A stretch of DNA of 64,000 nt from Metabacillus idriensis (GCF_009674765.1 NZ_WKKF01000004.1:186001-250000), one strand, 5' to 3'; positions 34,239 to 45,042 are shown, counted from the first letter of the stretch. The notes: generated by a model from the letters alone, not told the origin. Made by a program: numbers and translations.

Positions 34239-35474
34239 ATGTCATTGCGAGAAGAAGCATTACATATGCATCTAATTCATAAAGGAAAGCTAGAATCAAA
34301 ATCAAAAGTACCAGTCAGAAATGCTAAAGACTTAAGTTTAGCTTATTCTCCAGGGGTCGCTGAACCTTGTAAGGCAATTTATGACGATAAAAATAAAGTG
34401 TACGACTATACGATGAAAGGCAACATGGTGGCAGTAGTATCAGACGGCACTGCCGTGCTTGGCCTTGGAAATATCGGACCGGAGGCAGCACTCCCGGTAA
34501 TGGAAGGCAAAGCAGTCCTTTTCAAAAGCTTTGCGGGAGTTGATGCATTTCCGATTTGTTTGAATACAACAGATGTGGATAAAATTGTAGAGACGGTCAA
34601 ATTGCTTGAGCCTACATTCGGAGGCATCAATCTTGAAGATATTGCAGCACCGAATTGTTTTGTTATTGAAGAAAGATTGAAAAAGGAAACGAATATTCCT
34701 GTTTTTCATGATGATCAGCACGGAACTGCCATTGTTACTGTTGCAGGACTTGTGAATGCACTGAAGCTTGCAGGCAAACAAATGTCGAACATAAAAGTGG
34801 TGGCAAACGGAGCAGGTGCAGCGGGGATAGCCATTATCAAGCTTTTATACCGCTATGGCGTGCGCGATATTATCATGTGCGATTCAAAAGGTGCCATTTT
34901 TGAAGGACGTTCATTTGGCATGAATAACGTAAAAGCGGAAGTAGCTAAGTTTACGAACCGTGACCGTGCTGAAGGCTCATTGGCAGATGTCATCAAAGAT
35001 GCCGATGTATTTATCGGTGTTTCAGTTGAGGGTGCATTGACAAAAGAAATGATTGCAACCATGAAAAAGGATCCAATCATCTTCGCGATGGCGAATCCAG
35101 TGCCTGAAATCATGCCGAGTGAAGCTAAAGAAGCAGGTGCGATGGTTATTGGCACCGGACGTTCAGATTTCCCGAATCAAGTCAACAATGTTCTTGCATT
35201 CCCGGGCATTTTCCGAGGCGCTCTGGATGTGCGTGCTACCCATATTAACGAACAAATGAAAATTGCGGCTGTAGAAGCGATTGCTTCATTAATAAGTGCT
35301 GAAGAATTATCCGCGGACTACGTTATTCCGGCTCCATTTGATGCACGTGTAGCTCCTGCAGTTGCTGCAGCGGTGGCAAAAGCAGCGATGGAAACTGGTG
35401 TGGCAAGATTAAAGGCTGACCCAAATGAAATAGCTGAAAAGACTAAACAGTTAGCGATCATCGAGACAAAGTGA
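34239..35474 (+). CDS. ytsJ: NAD(P)-dependent malic enzyme YtsJ
   Basis: Oxidatively decarboxylates malate to pyruvate. In B. subtilis YtsJ is the NADP-using, main malic enzyme during growth on malate. It has 411 residues from ATG 34239 (MSLREEALHMH), after AAGGAGTGAG. SLAYSPGVAEPCK carries the substrate-binding Tyr region, NLEDIAAPNCFVIE and FHDDQHGTAI the metal and malate ligands, and ANGAGAAGIAIIKLL the Rossmann motif. It is the short bacterial form without the phosphotransacetylase-like extension. The regulator gene starts 10 bp after its stop. Confidence 0.94.
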   Translation: MSLREEALHMHLIHKGKLESKSKVPVRNAKDLSLAYSPGVAEPCKAIYDDKNKVYDYTMKGNMVAVVSDGTAVLGLGNIGPEAALPVMEGKAVLFKSFAGVDAFPICLNTTDVDKIVETVKLLEPTFGGINLEDIAAPNCFVIEERLKKETNIPVFHDDQHGTAIVTVAGLVNALKLAGKQMSNIKVVANGAGAAGIAIIKLLYRYGVRDIIMCDSKGAIFEGRSFGMNNVKAEVAKFTNRDRAEGSLADVIKDADVFIGVSVEGALTKEMIATMKKDPIIFAMANPVPEIMPSEAKEAGAMVIGTGRSDFPNQVNNVLAFPGIFRGALDVRATHINEQMKIAAVEAIASLISAEELSADYVIPAPFDARVAPAVAAAVAKAAMETGVARLKADPNEIAEKTKQLAIIETK

Positions 35475-35484
35475 GTGGTGTACT

Positions 35485-36108
35485 GTGACTGCACCGAAGT
35501 CGAAGGTATATATTGAGATACTTCGTCAAATCAGGTCCATTATCCACGAAGATGGCCTTTCAGCAGGAGATAAAATTCCATCTGAAAGAGAACTCGCTGA
35601 ACGCTTAAATGCAGGGAGATCATCTGTCCGAGAAGCTCTTCGGGCGCTCGAGCTCCTCGGAATGATTGAAACAAGACGCGGTGAAGGAACTTATATCAAG
35701 GATTTCCGTGAACATGGCCTTGTTGAAATTCTCGGCACGTTTATTTTGCAGGATAAGAATGCGATCGCAGATTTGATTGAAATGAACGGGCTGCTGGAAT
35801 CAAATGCGTTAAAATTATTGCTTGCAAAAGATAATCATGCTGAAGAATTAAAGAATATCGGCATCTCTATTCAGGATCAGAATCTGGGACATGTGGAGAT
35901 TATGACTAAGTTTATGCAGCTGTCGGACAACTACCTTTTATTCCGGATATGGACGGTCCTGAATGAGTATTTAAAGGTGATCCAGCCGGAGCAGAAGACC
36001 AGCAGATCCATCTTATATGAAAAAATAATTGATGGAATCATTTCAAAAGATGAAAAGAAGGTTTTTGATTCTTTTAACAATCTAACAAAGAAAGAAAATG
36101 TCGAATAG
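35485..36108 (+). CDS. GntR-family regulator of the FadR subfamily
   Basis: 207 residues. The N-terminal winged helix-turn-helix (about 8-72) includes AGDKIPSERELAERLNAGRSSVREALRALE and RRGEGTYI, the standard GntR signature. The C-terminal helical domain looks like FCD but is short. In the usual D-x3-H segment it reads EIMTKFMQLSDNYLLFRIW, so the metal-binding Asp and His are absent. Start GTG 35485 is 10 bp after ytsJ. Its neighbours (malic enzyme upstream, acetyl-CoA carboxylase accDA downstream) point to an acyl or organic-acid effector, but none can be read from sequence. The operator at 34199 is its likely target. Confidence 0.85.
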   Translation: MTAPKSKVYIEILRQIRSIIHEDGLSAGDKIPSERELAERLNAGRSSVREALRALELLGMIETRRGEGTYIKDFREHGLVEILGTFILQDKNAIADLIEMNGLLESNALKLLLAKDNHAEELKNIGISIQDQNLGHVEIMTKFMQLSDNYLLFRIWTVLNEYLKVIQPEQKTSRSILYEKIIDGIISKDEKKVFDSFNNLTKKENVE

Positions 36109-36251
36109 GACATGACACCTTTTTACAAAAAAATTGAAAATGATTCGGTAAAGTAGATAGATATGCTAAAAGACAGGAATGAATTATTTTATTCAATCAG
36201 GCGATCTGTCTAAAAACACCGAATGATGTTCATAGAAAAGGAGGCAACGTT

Positions 36252-37127
36252 TTGTTAAAGGATTTATTTTCTAAAAAGAATTCAAAAAAGAAGAAATATG
36301 CATCCATTCCTTCTGAGCAGGCAAAGCATGATGTGCCTGAAGGAATTATGACAAAGTGTCCTAGCTGTAAAAAGATTATGTATTCTAAAGAATTGAATAA
36401 AAACCTGCGCGTGTGCATGAATTGCGGCCATCATCACACCATGACTGCCAGAGAAAGAATTAAAAGCTTGTTTGATGAACATTCATTTACTGAGTTTGAT
36501 AAGGAAATGGTCTCTGAAAATCCGCTTAATTTTCCTGGGTATATGGAGAAAGTAGAAAAGGACCGCAAAAAAACAAATTTAAACGAAGCAGTTGTAACCG
36601 GAGAAGGCACGATAAACGGCAATAAAACTGTCGTTGCCATTATGGATGCAAGCTTCAGAATGGGCAGCATGGGTTCAGTTGTCGGCGAAAAGATTACTAG
36701 AGCGATAGAGCGTGCAAATGACCGCGAGCTGCCGTTTATTATTTTTACAGCTTCTGGCGGTGCAAGGATGCAGGAAGGTGTTCTTAGCTTAATGCAAATG
36801 GCCAAGACCAGCTCTGCGCTTAAAATGTTCAGTGATAACGGAGGTCTGATTATCTCTGTTATGACGCATCCAACAACAGGAGGGGTTTCTGCAAGCTTTG
36901 CTTCTCTTGGGGATTATAATTTTGCAGAACCGCGTGCTCTGATTGGATTTGCAGGAAGACGAATCATTGAACAGACAATCCGGGAAGACCTGCCGGAGGA
37001 TTTTCAGACGGCAGAATTTCTTTTGAAACACGGCCAGCTCGATGCCGTTATTAATCGATTGGATATGAAGGAGACTCTTTCAAACATCCTCGAACTTCAT
37101 ACATCAGGAGGTGGATCTGCATGGTAG
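36252..37127 (+). CDS. accD: Acetyl-CoA carboxylase carboxyltransferase subunit beta
   Basis: With AccA it transfers the carboxyl group from biotin-BCCP to acetyl-CoA, giving malonyl-CoA for fatty acid synthesis. It has 291 residues. The N-terminal zinc ribbon has C36, C39, C55 and C58 (CPSC...CMNC). The crotonase-type core contains [16 protein letters not shown] and [13 protein letters not shown]. The start is TTG 36252 after AAAGGAGG. It overlaps accA by 7 bp. Confidence 0.97.
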   Translation: MLKDLFSKKNSKKKKYASIPSEQAKHDVPEGIMTKCPSCKKIMYSKELNKNLRVCMNCGHHHTMTARERIKSLFDEHSFTEFDKEMVSENPLNFPGYMEKVEKDRKKTNLNEAVVTGEGTINGNKTVVAIMDASFRMGSMGSVVGEKITRAIERANDRELPFIIFTASGGARMQEGVLSLMQMAKTSSALKMFSDNGGLIISVMTHPTTGGVSASFASLGDYNFAEPRALIGFAGRRIIEQTIREDLPEDFQTAEFLLKHGQLDAVINRLDMKETLSNILELHTSGGGSAW

Positions 37128-38098
37128 GAGAACTTGAGTTTGAAAAACCGGTAACAGATTTAAGGGAAAAAATTTCAGAGCTTAAAGAATTTACAAAGAA
37201 TACCGATGTAGATCTATCAGCTGAGATTGTGAAGCTTGAAGGACGTCTTGAAAAGCTTGAAAAAGATATCTATACCAATTTACAGCCTTGGGACCGAGTG
37301 CAAATTGCAAGACATCCTAACCGTCCGACAACATTGGATTATATTGAAAAACTTTTCACAAACTTCTTTGAAATACATGGAGACCGCTACTACGGGGACG
37401 ATGAAGCTATTGTTGGGGGCATCGCAAAATACGATGGACTTCCTGTAACGGTCATTGGCCATCAGCGCGGCAAGGATACGAAAGAAAATATCCGCCGGAA
37501 CTTCGGAATGCCCCATCCGGAAGGTTACCGCAAAGCACTGCGCTTAATGCATCAGGCTGAAAAGTTCAACCGTCCGATTATTTGTTTCATTGATACTAAA
37601 GGAGCTTATCCCGGCAAGGCTGCAGAAGAACGGGGCCAAAGCGAAGCAATCGCCAAAAACTTATTTGAAATGGCTGGATTAACTGTTCCGGTTATCTGTA
37701 TCGTGATTGGTGAAGGCGGCAGCGGCGGCGCGCTTGCGCTCGGAGTTGGAAATCATATTCACATGCTTGAGAATTCGACTTACTCTGTTATATCGCCTGA
37801 AGGAGCAGCTGCTCTTTTATGGAAGGATGCAGGGCTTGCGAAAAAAGCGGCGGAAACAATGAAAATAACAGCGCCTGATCTGAAAAAGCTTGGCGTCATT
37901 GATCAAATTATCAATGAAGTTAAAGGCGGCGCACACAGAGATGTTTCTGAACAGGCAAAAAATATTGATAAAATCATTCATGCTTCCCTGAAAGAGTTAT
38001 TGAAGCTTGATGGACCTCAATTGGTTCAGCATCGCTATGAAAAGTTTAAAAGAATCGGTCAAGTTTCGTTTGCAGAAGAAATACTTGGGGTAAAATAG
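37121..38098 (+). CDS. accA: Acetyl-CoA carboxylase carboxyltransferase subunit alpha
   Basis: Partner of AccD in the carboxyltransferase heterotetramer. It has 325 residues. The N-terminal helical region ([18 protein letters not shown]) interacts with AccD. The crotonase core has [27 protein letters not shown] and [21 protein letters not shown] with its oxyanion-hole glycines. Its start lies inside the end of accD with GGAGG ahead, giving coupled synthesis of equal amounts. Confidence 0.97.
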   Translation: MVGELEFEKPVTDLREKISELKEFTKNTDVDLSAEIVKLEGRLEKLEKDIYTNLQPWDRVQIARHPNRPTTLDYIEKLFTNFFEIHGDRYYGDDEAIVGGIAKYDGLPVTVIGHQRGKDTKENIRRNFGMPHPEGYRKALRLMHQAEKFNRPIICFIDTKGAYPGKAAEERGQSEAIAKNLFEMAGLTVPVICIVIGEGGSGGALALGVGNHIHMLENSTYSVISPEGAAALLWKDAGLAKKAAETMKITAPDLKKLGVIDQIINEVKGGAHRDVSEQAKNIDKIIHASLKELLKLDGPQLVQHRYEKFKRIGQVSFAEEILGVK

Positions 38099-38102
38099 AT
38101 TA

Positions 38103-38144
38103 ACGTGTAGCCTTCGAACAGGAAGGCAGCACGTTTCTTTTTTT
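38103..38144 (+). terminator. Terminator after accDA
   Basis: ACGTG-T-AGCCTTC pairs with GAAGGC-AG-CACGT, then TTTCTTTTTTT. Confidence 0.75.
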
Positions 38145-38261
38145 AAGGGAATATACCTAGAAAATGATGGTAAACGCATACCCCCTGAGCTGATGAGATT
38201 ATTCGACAAATCGAAAAGGAAGCGTTTACTTTATTTAATTTTCAAAGATTCGCTGAAAACC

Positions 38262-38290
38262 CCTCAAAACAAGAGGTTTTATTGTATAAT
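38262..38290 (+). promoter_or_regulatory. pfkA promoter region with overlapping palindrome
   Basis: A perfect TATAAT lies at 38285-38290, but the -35 (CCTCAA) is poor. AAAACCCCTC (38257-38266) and GAGGTTTT (38273-38280) form an inverted repeat across the -35/spacer, which could be a regulator site. The remainder of the 303-bp gap holds only the accA terminator. Confidence 0.4.
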
Positions 38291-38314
38291 GAGAAAGGTT
38301 TAAATGTAACGTGA

Positions 38315-39361
<1,047 letters not shown>

Positions 39362-39414
39362 ATGATATCTGTTTGGTATCGTTTTCATACCTATTAACAG
39401 GAGGAATATAACGA

Positions 39415-41175
39415 ATGAGAAAAACGAAAATAGTCTGTACGATCGGCCCTGCAAGTGAAAGTGTTGAAAAGCTTACGCAATTAATGGAAGCCGGTATGAA
39501 CGTTTCACGCTTAAACTTCTCTCATGGAGATTTCGAAGAGCACGGAGCTCGCATCAAAAACATTCGCGAAGCATCGGCAAAGCTTAATAAGGATATTGCA
39601 ATCCTCTTGGATACTAAAGGACCTGAAATCCGCACGCACTCCATGCAGGACGGTGCAATCGAGTTAGTTGCAGGGTCAGAAGTGATCGTGTCAATGACTG
39701 AGGTACTTGGAACAGCTGATAAGTTCTCTATCTCATACGAAGGTTTAATTGATGATGTACATGCAGGATCAATCATTTTGCTTGATGATGGTCTGATCGG
39801 ACTTGAAGTTCTTGAAATGAACAAACAAGCGAAAGAAATCAGAACAAAGGTTTTAAACACAGGTACATTAAAGAACAAAAAAGGTGTCAATGTTCCAGGC
39901 GTAAGCGTTAAGCTTCCGGGAATTACGGAGAAAGATGCAAATGATATCGTTTTTGGAATCGAGCAGGGAGTAGACTTTATCGCTGCATCATTCGTACGAC
40001 GTGCAGCAGATGTTCTTGAAATTCGCGAATTGCTTGAAAAACATGATGCGGGGCACATTCAAATCATCCCTAAAATTGAAAACCAGGAAGGTGTCGATAA
40101 CATCGACGAGATTCTTGAGGTTTCAGATGGTTTAATGGTTGCACGCGGTGACTTGGGTGTTGAAATTCCAGCTGAAGAAGTGCCATTGGTTCAAAAAGAC
40201 CTAATTAAAAAGTGCAACGCTTTAGGCAAACCGGTTATTACAGCTACACAAATGCTTGACAGCATGCAGCGCAATCCACGCCCGACACGCGCGGAAGCAA
40301 GTGACGTCGCAAACGCCATTTTTGACGGTACTGATGCAATCATGCTATCGGGTGAGACGGCTGCAGGATCATACCCTGTTGAAGCTGTTCAAACTATGAA
40401 TAACATTGCTTCACGTGCTGAACAAGCTCTTGATTACAAGCAAATCCTTGCAAAGCGCAGTGAACAGGCTGACATGACAATTACGGATGCAATTGGACAA
40501 TCGGTTGCGCATACAGGACTTAACTTGAAAGCTGCTGCAATTGTAGCAACGACTGAAAGCGGGCATACGGCGAGAATGATTTCAAAATACCGTCCTAAAG
40601 CTCCGATCGTGGCTGTTACTTCATGTGAGTCAGTTTCACGTAAGCTTGCTCTTGTTTGGGGCGTATACCCACGCAATGGTCAAAAAGCAGCATCAACAGA
40701 TGAAATGCTTGATCAGGCAGTACAAGAGTCTCTTCAGTCTGGAATTGTTAAGCATGGTGATTTAGTTGTCATTACTGCAGGCGTGCCAATCGGCGAAACT
40801 GGCACTACGAACTTAATGAAAGTTCACGTTGTTGGCGATGTGATTGCTAAAGGACAGGGAATCGGACGCAAAACAGCGTTTGGAAAAGTTGTTGTGGCAA
40901 GCTCAGCATCTGATGCTGAATCAAAAATGACTCAGGGTGCTATTTTAGTTTCTCAAAGCACAGATCGTGATATGATGGGCGCATTAGAGCAAGCATCAGC
41001 ATTAATTACAGAAGAAGGCGGATTAACAAGCCATGCTGCTGTAGTTGGCTTAAGTCTTGGAATTCCTGTAATCGTAGGAGTGGAAAATGCAACTTCTATC
41101 CTGAAAGATGGTCAGGAAATCACAGTTGATGGATCACGCGGCGCCATCTATCAAGGTCATGCAAGTGTTCTTTAA
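39415..41175 (+). CDS. pyk: Pyruvate kinase
   Basis: Makes pyruvate and ATP from phosphoenolpyruvate. It has 586 residues. The catalytic barrel starts [13 protein letters not shown], with the signature [18 protein letters not shown] carrying the catalytic lysine, and [12 protein letters not shown]. The extra C-terminal domain (about 475-586) resembles the PEP-utilising mobile domain ([20 protein letters not shown]), a feature of Bacillus and Geobacillus enzymes; its histidine is in the position of the phosphohistidine of PEP synthases. AGGAGGAA precedes ATG. Confidence 0.97.
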   Translation: MRKTKIVCTIGPASESVEKLTQLMEAGMNVSRLNFSHGDFEEHGARIKNIREASAKLNKDIAILLDTKGPEIRTHSMQDGAIELVAGSEVIVSMTEVLGTADKFSISYEGLIDDVHAGSIILLDDGLIGLEVLEMNKQAKEIRTKVLNTGTLKNKKGVNVPGVSVKLPGITEKDANDIVFGIEQGVDFIAASFVRRAADVLEIRELLEKHDAGHIQIIPKIENQEGVDNIDEILEVSDGLMVARGDLGVEIPAEEVPLVQKDLIKKCNALGKPVITATQMLDSMQRNPRPTRAEASDVANAIFDGTDAIMLSGETAAGSYPVEAVQTMNNIASRAEQALDYKQILAKRSEQADMTITDAIGQSVAHTGLNLKAAAIVATTESGHTARMISKYRPKAPIVAVTSCESVSRKLALVWGVYPRNGQKAASTDEMLDQAVQESLQSGIVKHGDLVVITAGVPIGETGTTNLMKVHVVGDVIAKGQGIGRKTAFGKVVVASSASDAESKMTQGAILVSQSTDRDMMGALEQASALITEEGGLTSHAAVVGLSLGIPVIVGVENATSILKDGQEITVDGSRGAIYQGHASVL

Positions 41176-41188
41176 GTAAATACAGACA

Positions 41189-41218
41189 AAAAGAGAAGGG
41201 CTTTTCCTTCTCTTTTTT
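41189..41218 (+). terminator. Terminator after pfkA-pyk
   Basis: AAAAGAGAAGG pairs with CCTTCTCTTTT around GCTTTT, then T. Confidence 0.85.
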
Positions 41219-41266
41219 GCATGCATTCCATATACTCTTTATATACGACAAAATGAGGTGCATTAG

Positions 41267-41653
41267 ATGAGATATTTGCTGCCGTTTTTAATCATCATCC
41301 CAGCATGTGAAATTGGCATCCTTCTTTTCTCAGGCAAAACGATCGGAATCATTCCAACGATCCTTCTGATCATTGCAACTGGAATAGCTGGAGCATGGCT
41401 GGCAAAGAAGCAGGGAATGGAAGCGATCCGAAAAGTTCAGCGTGAAATCAGCTTTGGAAATATACCTGGTGATGCCATAATTGACGGGCTATGCGTTCTC
41501 GTTGGGGGCTTGCTTCTATTAACACCGGGTTTTATAACAGATTTAACAGGGTTTGTTTTATTAATCCCTGCAACAAGAAAATTTGTAAAACCGCTGCTGC
41601 AAAAGTGGATCAGCAGAATAATCGATCAAAATCGATTTACAATTATACGATAG
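41267..41653 (+). CDS. fxsA: FxsA family membrane protein
   Basis: 128 residues with three to four hydrophobic segments. MRYLLPFLIIIPACEIGILL, the glycine-rich GIAGAWLAKKQG and LLLLTPGFITDLTGFVLLIP are the conserved FxsA motifs. In E. coli the protein relieves phage T7 exclusion when overproduced; in Bacillus its role is unknown. It follows pyk, as in B. subtilis. Confidence 0.88.
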   Translation: MRYLLPFLIIIPACEIGILLFSGKTIGIIPTILLIIATGIAGAWLAKKQGMEAIRKVQREISFGNIPGDAIIDGLCVLVGGLLLLTPGFITDLTGFVLLIPATRKFVKPLLQKWISRIIDQNRFTIIR

Positions 41654-41687
41654 AACCGCCTGAGCTTTTTGCATCAGCGGTTTTTTC
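41654..41687 (+). terminator. Terminator after fxsA
   Basis: AACCGCCTGA pairs imperfectly with TCAGCGGTT, then TTTTTT. Confidence 0.75.
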
Positions 41688-41701
41688 CTGTTTGCCAATA
41701 C

Positions 41702-41746
41702 AGAAAAGCGGATTCTTATCTGTTATGCCTGCGCTAAAAGGGAGCT
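41702..41746. repeat. Dispersed hairpin repeat, truncated copy E
   Basis: Only the right half remains: TTCTTATCTGTTATGCCTGCGCTAA-type sequence with GGGAGCT. It ends at the ytvI stop codon. Confidence 0.5.
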
Positions 41747-42851
41747 ATTTTTTAGCAGTGATAAATGTCCAAATATCTTCAAATACTCCTGCATTGTGAA
41801 GGGCATTGAATATGACTAAAGAAACTGGTCCGACAATTAAACCAAGAAACCCAATCAATTTGAAACCTACAAATAACGAAATCAGAGTAGCAAGAGGATC
41901 AAGTCCAATCGTTGAAGATAAAATCTTGGGTTCCATCATTTGACGCTGAATCAATATGATCAGATATAAAACACCTAAACCAATAGCAAACGGCAGATCG
42001 CCGCTGAATGCTGAGTAAATGATCCACGGGACGAAAACCAGACCAGTTCCCAGATAAGGAAGCAAATCAACAATTCCAATCAGCAAAGCAATTGTAATTG
42101 CATAATCCACCCTTAGGAAGAGTAACCCTATTAATACGATAATTGTTGTGATGCTGATTAAAATCAGCTGAGCTTTAATGAAACCAAGCAAGGCTTTTTT
42201 TAAATCATCAACAACTGTTCTGCCGCTTTTTCTCGCTTTAAGAGGAAGGTATTTGCGCAGCAGCTTCTGAAATTTGTACCAGTCTTTGCTGATGAAAAAA
42301 GCCGCCAGCAAGGAGAAAATCGTCACTGTTGCAGCGTTCGGGAGCCAGCTGATCAACAGCGGAATATTCTCAAGCAGTCCTTTTAAAAAGTCGGCTGCAT
42401 TTGATCCGATTTTTTCGCCTGCATTTTGAATATTGGCAAGGATCGTGGCCTGCTGACTTGAATCAAGCGTATTAAATAAAGCAGCAATATCTTCATAGAT
42501 GGGAAGCACACGGTCCCCAATGAATGTCTCAATATAAACCACAAGTGCTTTGAAATGCTCAGGCACGGACGATGCAAGATACGTTGTACCCGTTACGAGT
42601 TCAGTGACCAGCAAAGTAATAATGCCTGCGAAAATGACAAAAAGAAAGGCGATAGATAGAAAAACGGCAGCACTTCGGACCATTTTTTTTTCGAGCAGAT
42701 TGACCATCGGGTTAATGAAGAGCGCAAGGATGAGTCCTATAATAAACGGATAAGTGAGAGCCGAGACATAATAGACAGAGGCGAGCACAGCGGCAATGAT
42801 GCCTGCAACGGCAAGCGTTCTGACAGCAATTTGTATAACATAAGCATTCAA
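41745..42851 (-). CDS. ytvI: YtvI, AI-2E family transporter-like membrane protein
   Basis: 368 residues of the AI-2E transporter/PerM family with about seven to eight transmembrane segments. FIIGLILALFINPMVNLLEKK near the N-terminus and GLDPLATLISLFVGFKLIGFLGLIVGP near the C-terminus are typical. The middle holds an extracytoplasmic region and DLLPYLGTGLVFVPW. GGAGGGGATC precedes ATG 42851. Substrate unknown: members have been linked to autoinducer-2 export and to Na+/H+ antiport. It is convergent with fxsA. Confidence 0.85.
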   Translation of the reverse strand: MNAYVIQIAVRTLAVAGIIAAVLASVYYVSALTYPFIIGLILALFINPMVNLLEKKMVRSAAVFLSIAFLFVIFAGIITLLVTELVTGTTYLASSVPEHFKALVVYIETFIGDRVLPIYEDIAALFNTLDSSQQATILANIQNAGEKIGSNAADFLKGLLENIPLLISWLPNAATVTIFSLLAAFFISKDWYKFQKLLRKYLPLKARKSGRTVVDDLKKALLGFIKAQLILISITTIIVLIGLLFLRVDYAITIALLIGIVDLLPYLGTGLVFVPWIIYSAFSGDLPFAIGLGVLYLIILIQRQMMEPKILSSTIGLDPLATLISLFVGFKLIGFLGLIVGPVSLVIFNALHNAGVFEDIWTFITAKK

Positions 42852-43006
42852 ATGATCCCCTCCTGTTCATCATTCAGATTTTTTATAGGTTAAGATCGTT
42901 TATATATTTCGGTACTTGTGTCGAGCAAGAGGTCCCATACTCTTTGCAGAAAAGAAATCTGTATCTGCCGCTGTGCCGGCAAAGGCTTTTGAAAGGAAGT
43001 AATAAA

Positions 43007-43465
43007 ATGAATCAACCTGTCCTATTCTTAATCATATTATTGATCGTTGGATTTCTTGCCAAAAATCAATCATTAATGTTTGCAGTCGGTTTTTTACTAG
43101 TAGTGAAATTGACCGGCCTTGATACGAAATTGTTTCCTCATATCCAGGCAAAGGGGATAAATTGGGGTGTCACCGTTATTACGATCGCTGTTTTGGTTCC
43201 GATTGCTACCGGTGATATTGGATTTAAGCAGCTGACAGAGGCAATGAGATCGTCCTATGCATGGATTGCTTTGGGAGCCGGGATTGCAGTGGCCCTTATT
43301 GCTAAAAACGGTTTGACGCTGCTTGCTGAAGATCCTCATATCACTACAGCTCTTGTGTTTGGAACCATTTTAGCAGTGTCTTTATTTGGGGGAGTTGCCG
43401 TTGGACCGCTGATTGGAGCAGGAATTGCCTATTTGGTCATGCAAACGGTTAAATTTTTTGGTTAA
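43007..43465 (+). CDS. ytwI: DUF441 family membrane protein YtwI
   Basis: 152 residues with four to five hydrophobic segments. FLAKNQSLMFAVGFLLVVKL, KGINWGVTVITIAVLVPIATG and GVAVGPLIGAGIAYLVMQ are conserved family features. Start ATG 43007 follows AAAGGAAG; the upstream in-frame ATG at 42944 lacks an RBS. Function is unknown. It lies between ytvI and citZ, as in B. subtilis. Confidence 0.85.
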   Translation: MNQPVLFLIILLIVGFLAKNQSLMFAVGFLLVVKLTGLDTKLFPHIQAKGINWGVTVITIAVLVPIATGDIGFKQLTEAMRSSYAWIALGAGIAVALIAKNGLTLLAEDPHITTALVFGTILAVSLFGGVAVGPLIGAGIAYLVMQTVKFFG

Positions 43466-43570
43466 TATAATAAATTCTGATACAATAAGTGAGAAGGCGC
43501 CTTTAAAACTCATTTTTCTTCTTAAATATCATTTTTCTGACAAATTTTTTGGTTCTGGAAATTCTTTTCG

Positions 43571-43599
43571 TTCACAAAAATCAGATAATTGTTTATAAT
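43571..43599 (+). promoter_or_regulatory. Sigma-A promoter of citZ
   Basis: TTCACA, 17-bp spacer, TATAAT: 11 of 12 consensus positions. It predicts a leader of about 250 nt before citZ. Confidence 0.7.
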
Positions 43600-43686
43600 G
43601 GGTATAGGCAGTTTCATTCCGCCTTCTTATTAATTAAAGTCACAATTGAAGATAACATTCGATGTGGCTATTATATTAGCTGTAAA

Positions 43687-43715
43687 TGTAAGCATTTTCT
43701 TTTTAAAAAATGCTT
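43687..43715 (+). promoter_or_regulatory. Hairpin and cre-like site in the citZ leader
   Basis: AAGCATTTT (43690-43698) and AAAATGCTT (43707-43715) form a 9-bp stem. TGTAAGCATTTTCT (43687-43700) matches the cre consensus at 12 of 14, and B. subtilis citZ has CcpA control from within its leader. Downstream, GAGC AAGC GCTC could form a second small hairpin. Confidence 0.5.
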
Positions 43716-43858
43716 GTGTATTGAGCAAGCGCTCGGTCGTTTAAACGATTGAAAGATTGGGCAAATAAAAAGAAAAAGACCAGTTTGTCGAATGCTATCT
43801 TTTATTGTTGACGAGAAGAGCGGATCAATGGGGATATTTTTGCAAAGGAGAGATTTAC

Positions 43859-44977
43859 ATGACAACAACACGGGGTCTAGAAGGAGTAGTTGCTACTACT
43901 TCATCTGTAAGTTCTATTATTGATGATACTCTTACATATGCGGGGTATAATATCGATGATTTAGCAGAGAATGCTAGTTTCGAAGAGGTCGTTTATTTAT
44001 TGTGGCATAGAAAGCTTCCAACGAAAGACCAGCTTGCCGAAATTAAAAAAGAACTTGCTGAGAATGCTGAAATACCGCAGGAGGTTGTTGATCACTTTAA
44101 ATCATACGATTTAAAATCTGTACATCCGATGGCAGCTCTGCGTACAGCTGTATCTCTTCTTGGCTTGTTTGACAGTGAAGCAGATGTAATGGATCCGGAA
44201 GCTAACTACCGCAAAGCGATCCGCCTTCAGGCTAAACTGCCGACAATTGTTTCAGCATTTGCCCGAATCCGTAAAGGACTTGAGCCTATTAAACCAAAAT
44301 CTGATGCTAGTTTAGCAGCGAACTTCCTGTATACTTTAACTGGCGAAGAGCCGAGCAGTGTAGCAGTTGAAGCTTTCAACAAAGCGCTGGTCCTTCATGC
44401 GGATCATGAGCTCAATGCATCTACATTTACAGCACGGGTATGTGTAGCAACATTATCAGATGTTTATTCCGGCGTGACTGCAGCAATCGGAGCTCTTAAA
44501 GGGCCTCTTCATGGCGGCGCAAATGAAGCAGTTATGAAAATGCTCAAAGAAATCGGCGATGTTGATAACGTTGAGTCATACGTGCATGAAAAGTTCGCAC
44601 GCAAAGAAAAAATTATGGGCTTTGGACACCGTGTGTACCGCCAAGGTGATCCTAGAGCGAAACATCTGAAGGAAATGTCTGAAAAATTGACGAACCTGAC
44701 TGGTGAGCCAAAATGGTTTGAAATTTCTACAAAAATTGAAGAAGTCGTAACAAGTGAAAAATCCATTCCGCCAAACGTAGATTTTTATTCAGCATCTATG
44801 TACCACAGCTTAGGAATCGATCATGATTTGTTCACGCCTATCTTTGCAGTCAGCCGTGTATCCGGATGGCTCGCTCATATTCTTGAGCAATATGAGAACA
44901 ACCGTCTGATCCGCCCGCGTGCAGATTATACAGGTCCAGACATGCAGAAATATGTCCCAATCGAACAGCGCGGCTGA
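43859..44977 (+). CDS. citZ: Citrate synthase
   Basis: Condenses acetyl-CoA and oxaloacetate, the entry to the TCA cycle. It has 372 residues from ATG 43859 (MTTTRGLEGVVATTSSVSSI), after AAAGGAGAG; the frame is open upstream without an RBS. Catalytic residues are H218 (GPLHGGANE), H257 (GFGHRVYRQGDPR) and D308 (NVDFYSASMY). It is the short Gram-positive form. It heads citZ-icd-mdh; hairpins and a repeat separate the three genes, so partial termination and separate promoters are likely. In B. subtilis it is repressed by CcpC and CcpA. Confidence 0.97.
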   Translation: MTTTRGLEGVVATTSSVSSIIDDTLTYAGYNIDDLAENASFEEVVYLLWHRKLPTKDQLAEIKKELAENAEIPQEVVDHFKSYDLKSVHPMAALRTAVSLLGLFDSEADVMDPEANYRKAIRLQAKLPTIVSAFARIRKGLEPIKPKSDASLAANFLYTLTGEEPSSVAVEAFNKALVLHADHELNASTFTARVCVATLSDVYSGVTAAIGALKGPLHGGANEAVMKMLKEIGDVDNVESYVHEKFARKEKIMGFGHRVYRQGDPRAKHLKEMSEKLTNLTGEPKWFEISTKIEEVVTSEKSIPPNVDFYSASMYHSLGIDHDLFTPIFAVSRVSGWLAHILEQYENNRLIRPRADYTGPDMQKYVPIEQRG

Positions 44978-44992
44978 TCTCTTTTAAAGATT

Positions 44993-45030
44993 AGAGGCCT
45001 TTTACAGTGAAAACTGGACCGGCCTCTTAT
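44993..45030 (+). terminator. Hairpin after citZ
   Basis: AGAGGCC pairs with GGCCTCT across about 20 nt, then TATTG. A weak T run suggests partial termination. Confidence 0.5.
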
Positions 45031-45042
45031 TGAAGAATCAGA

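Noticed and set aside
36115-36251. FapR operator upstream of accDA
   Set aside because: I found no sequence resembling the FapR palindrome, and accDA is not in the FapR regulon of B. subtilis as I know it.
38170-38235. Two cre-like sequences before pfkA
   Set aside because: Each matches the consensus at only about 11 of 14 positions, and glycolytic pfkA is not a usual CcpA target.
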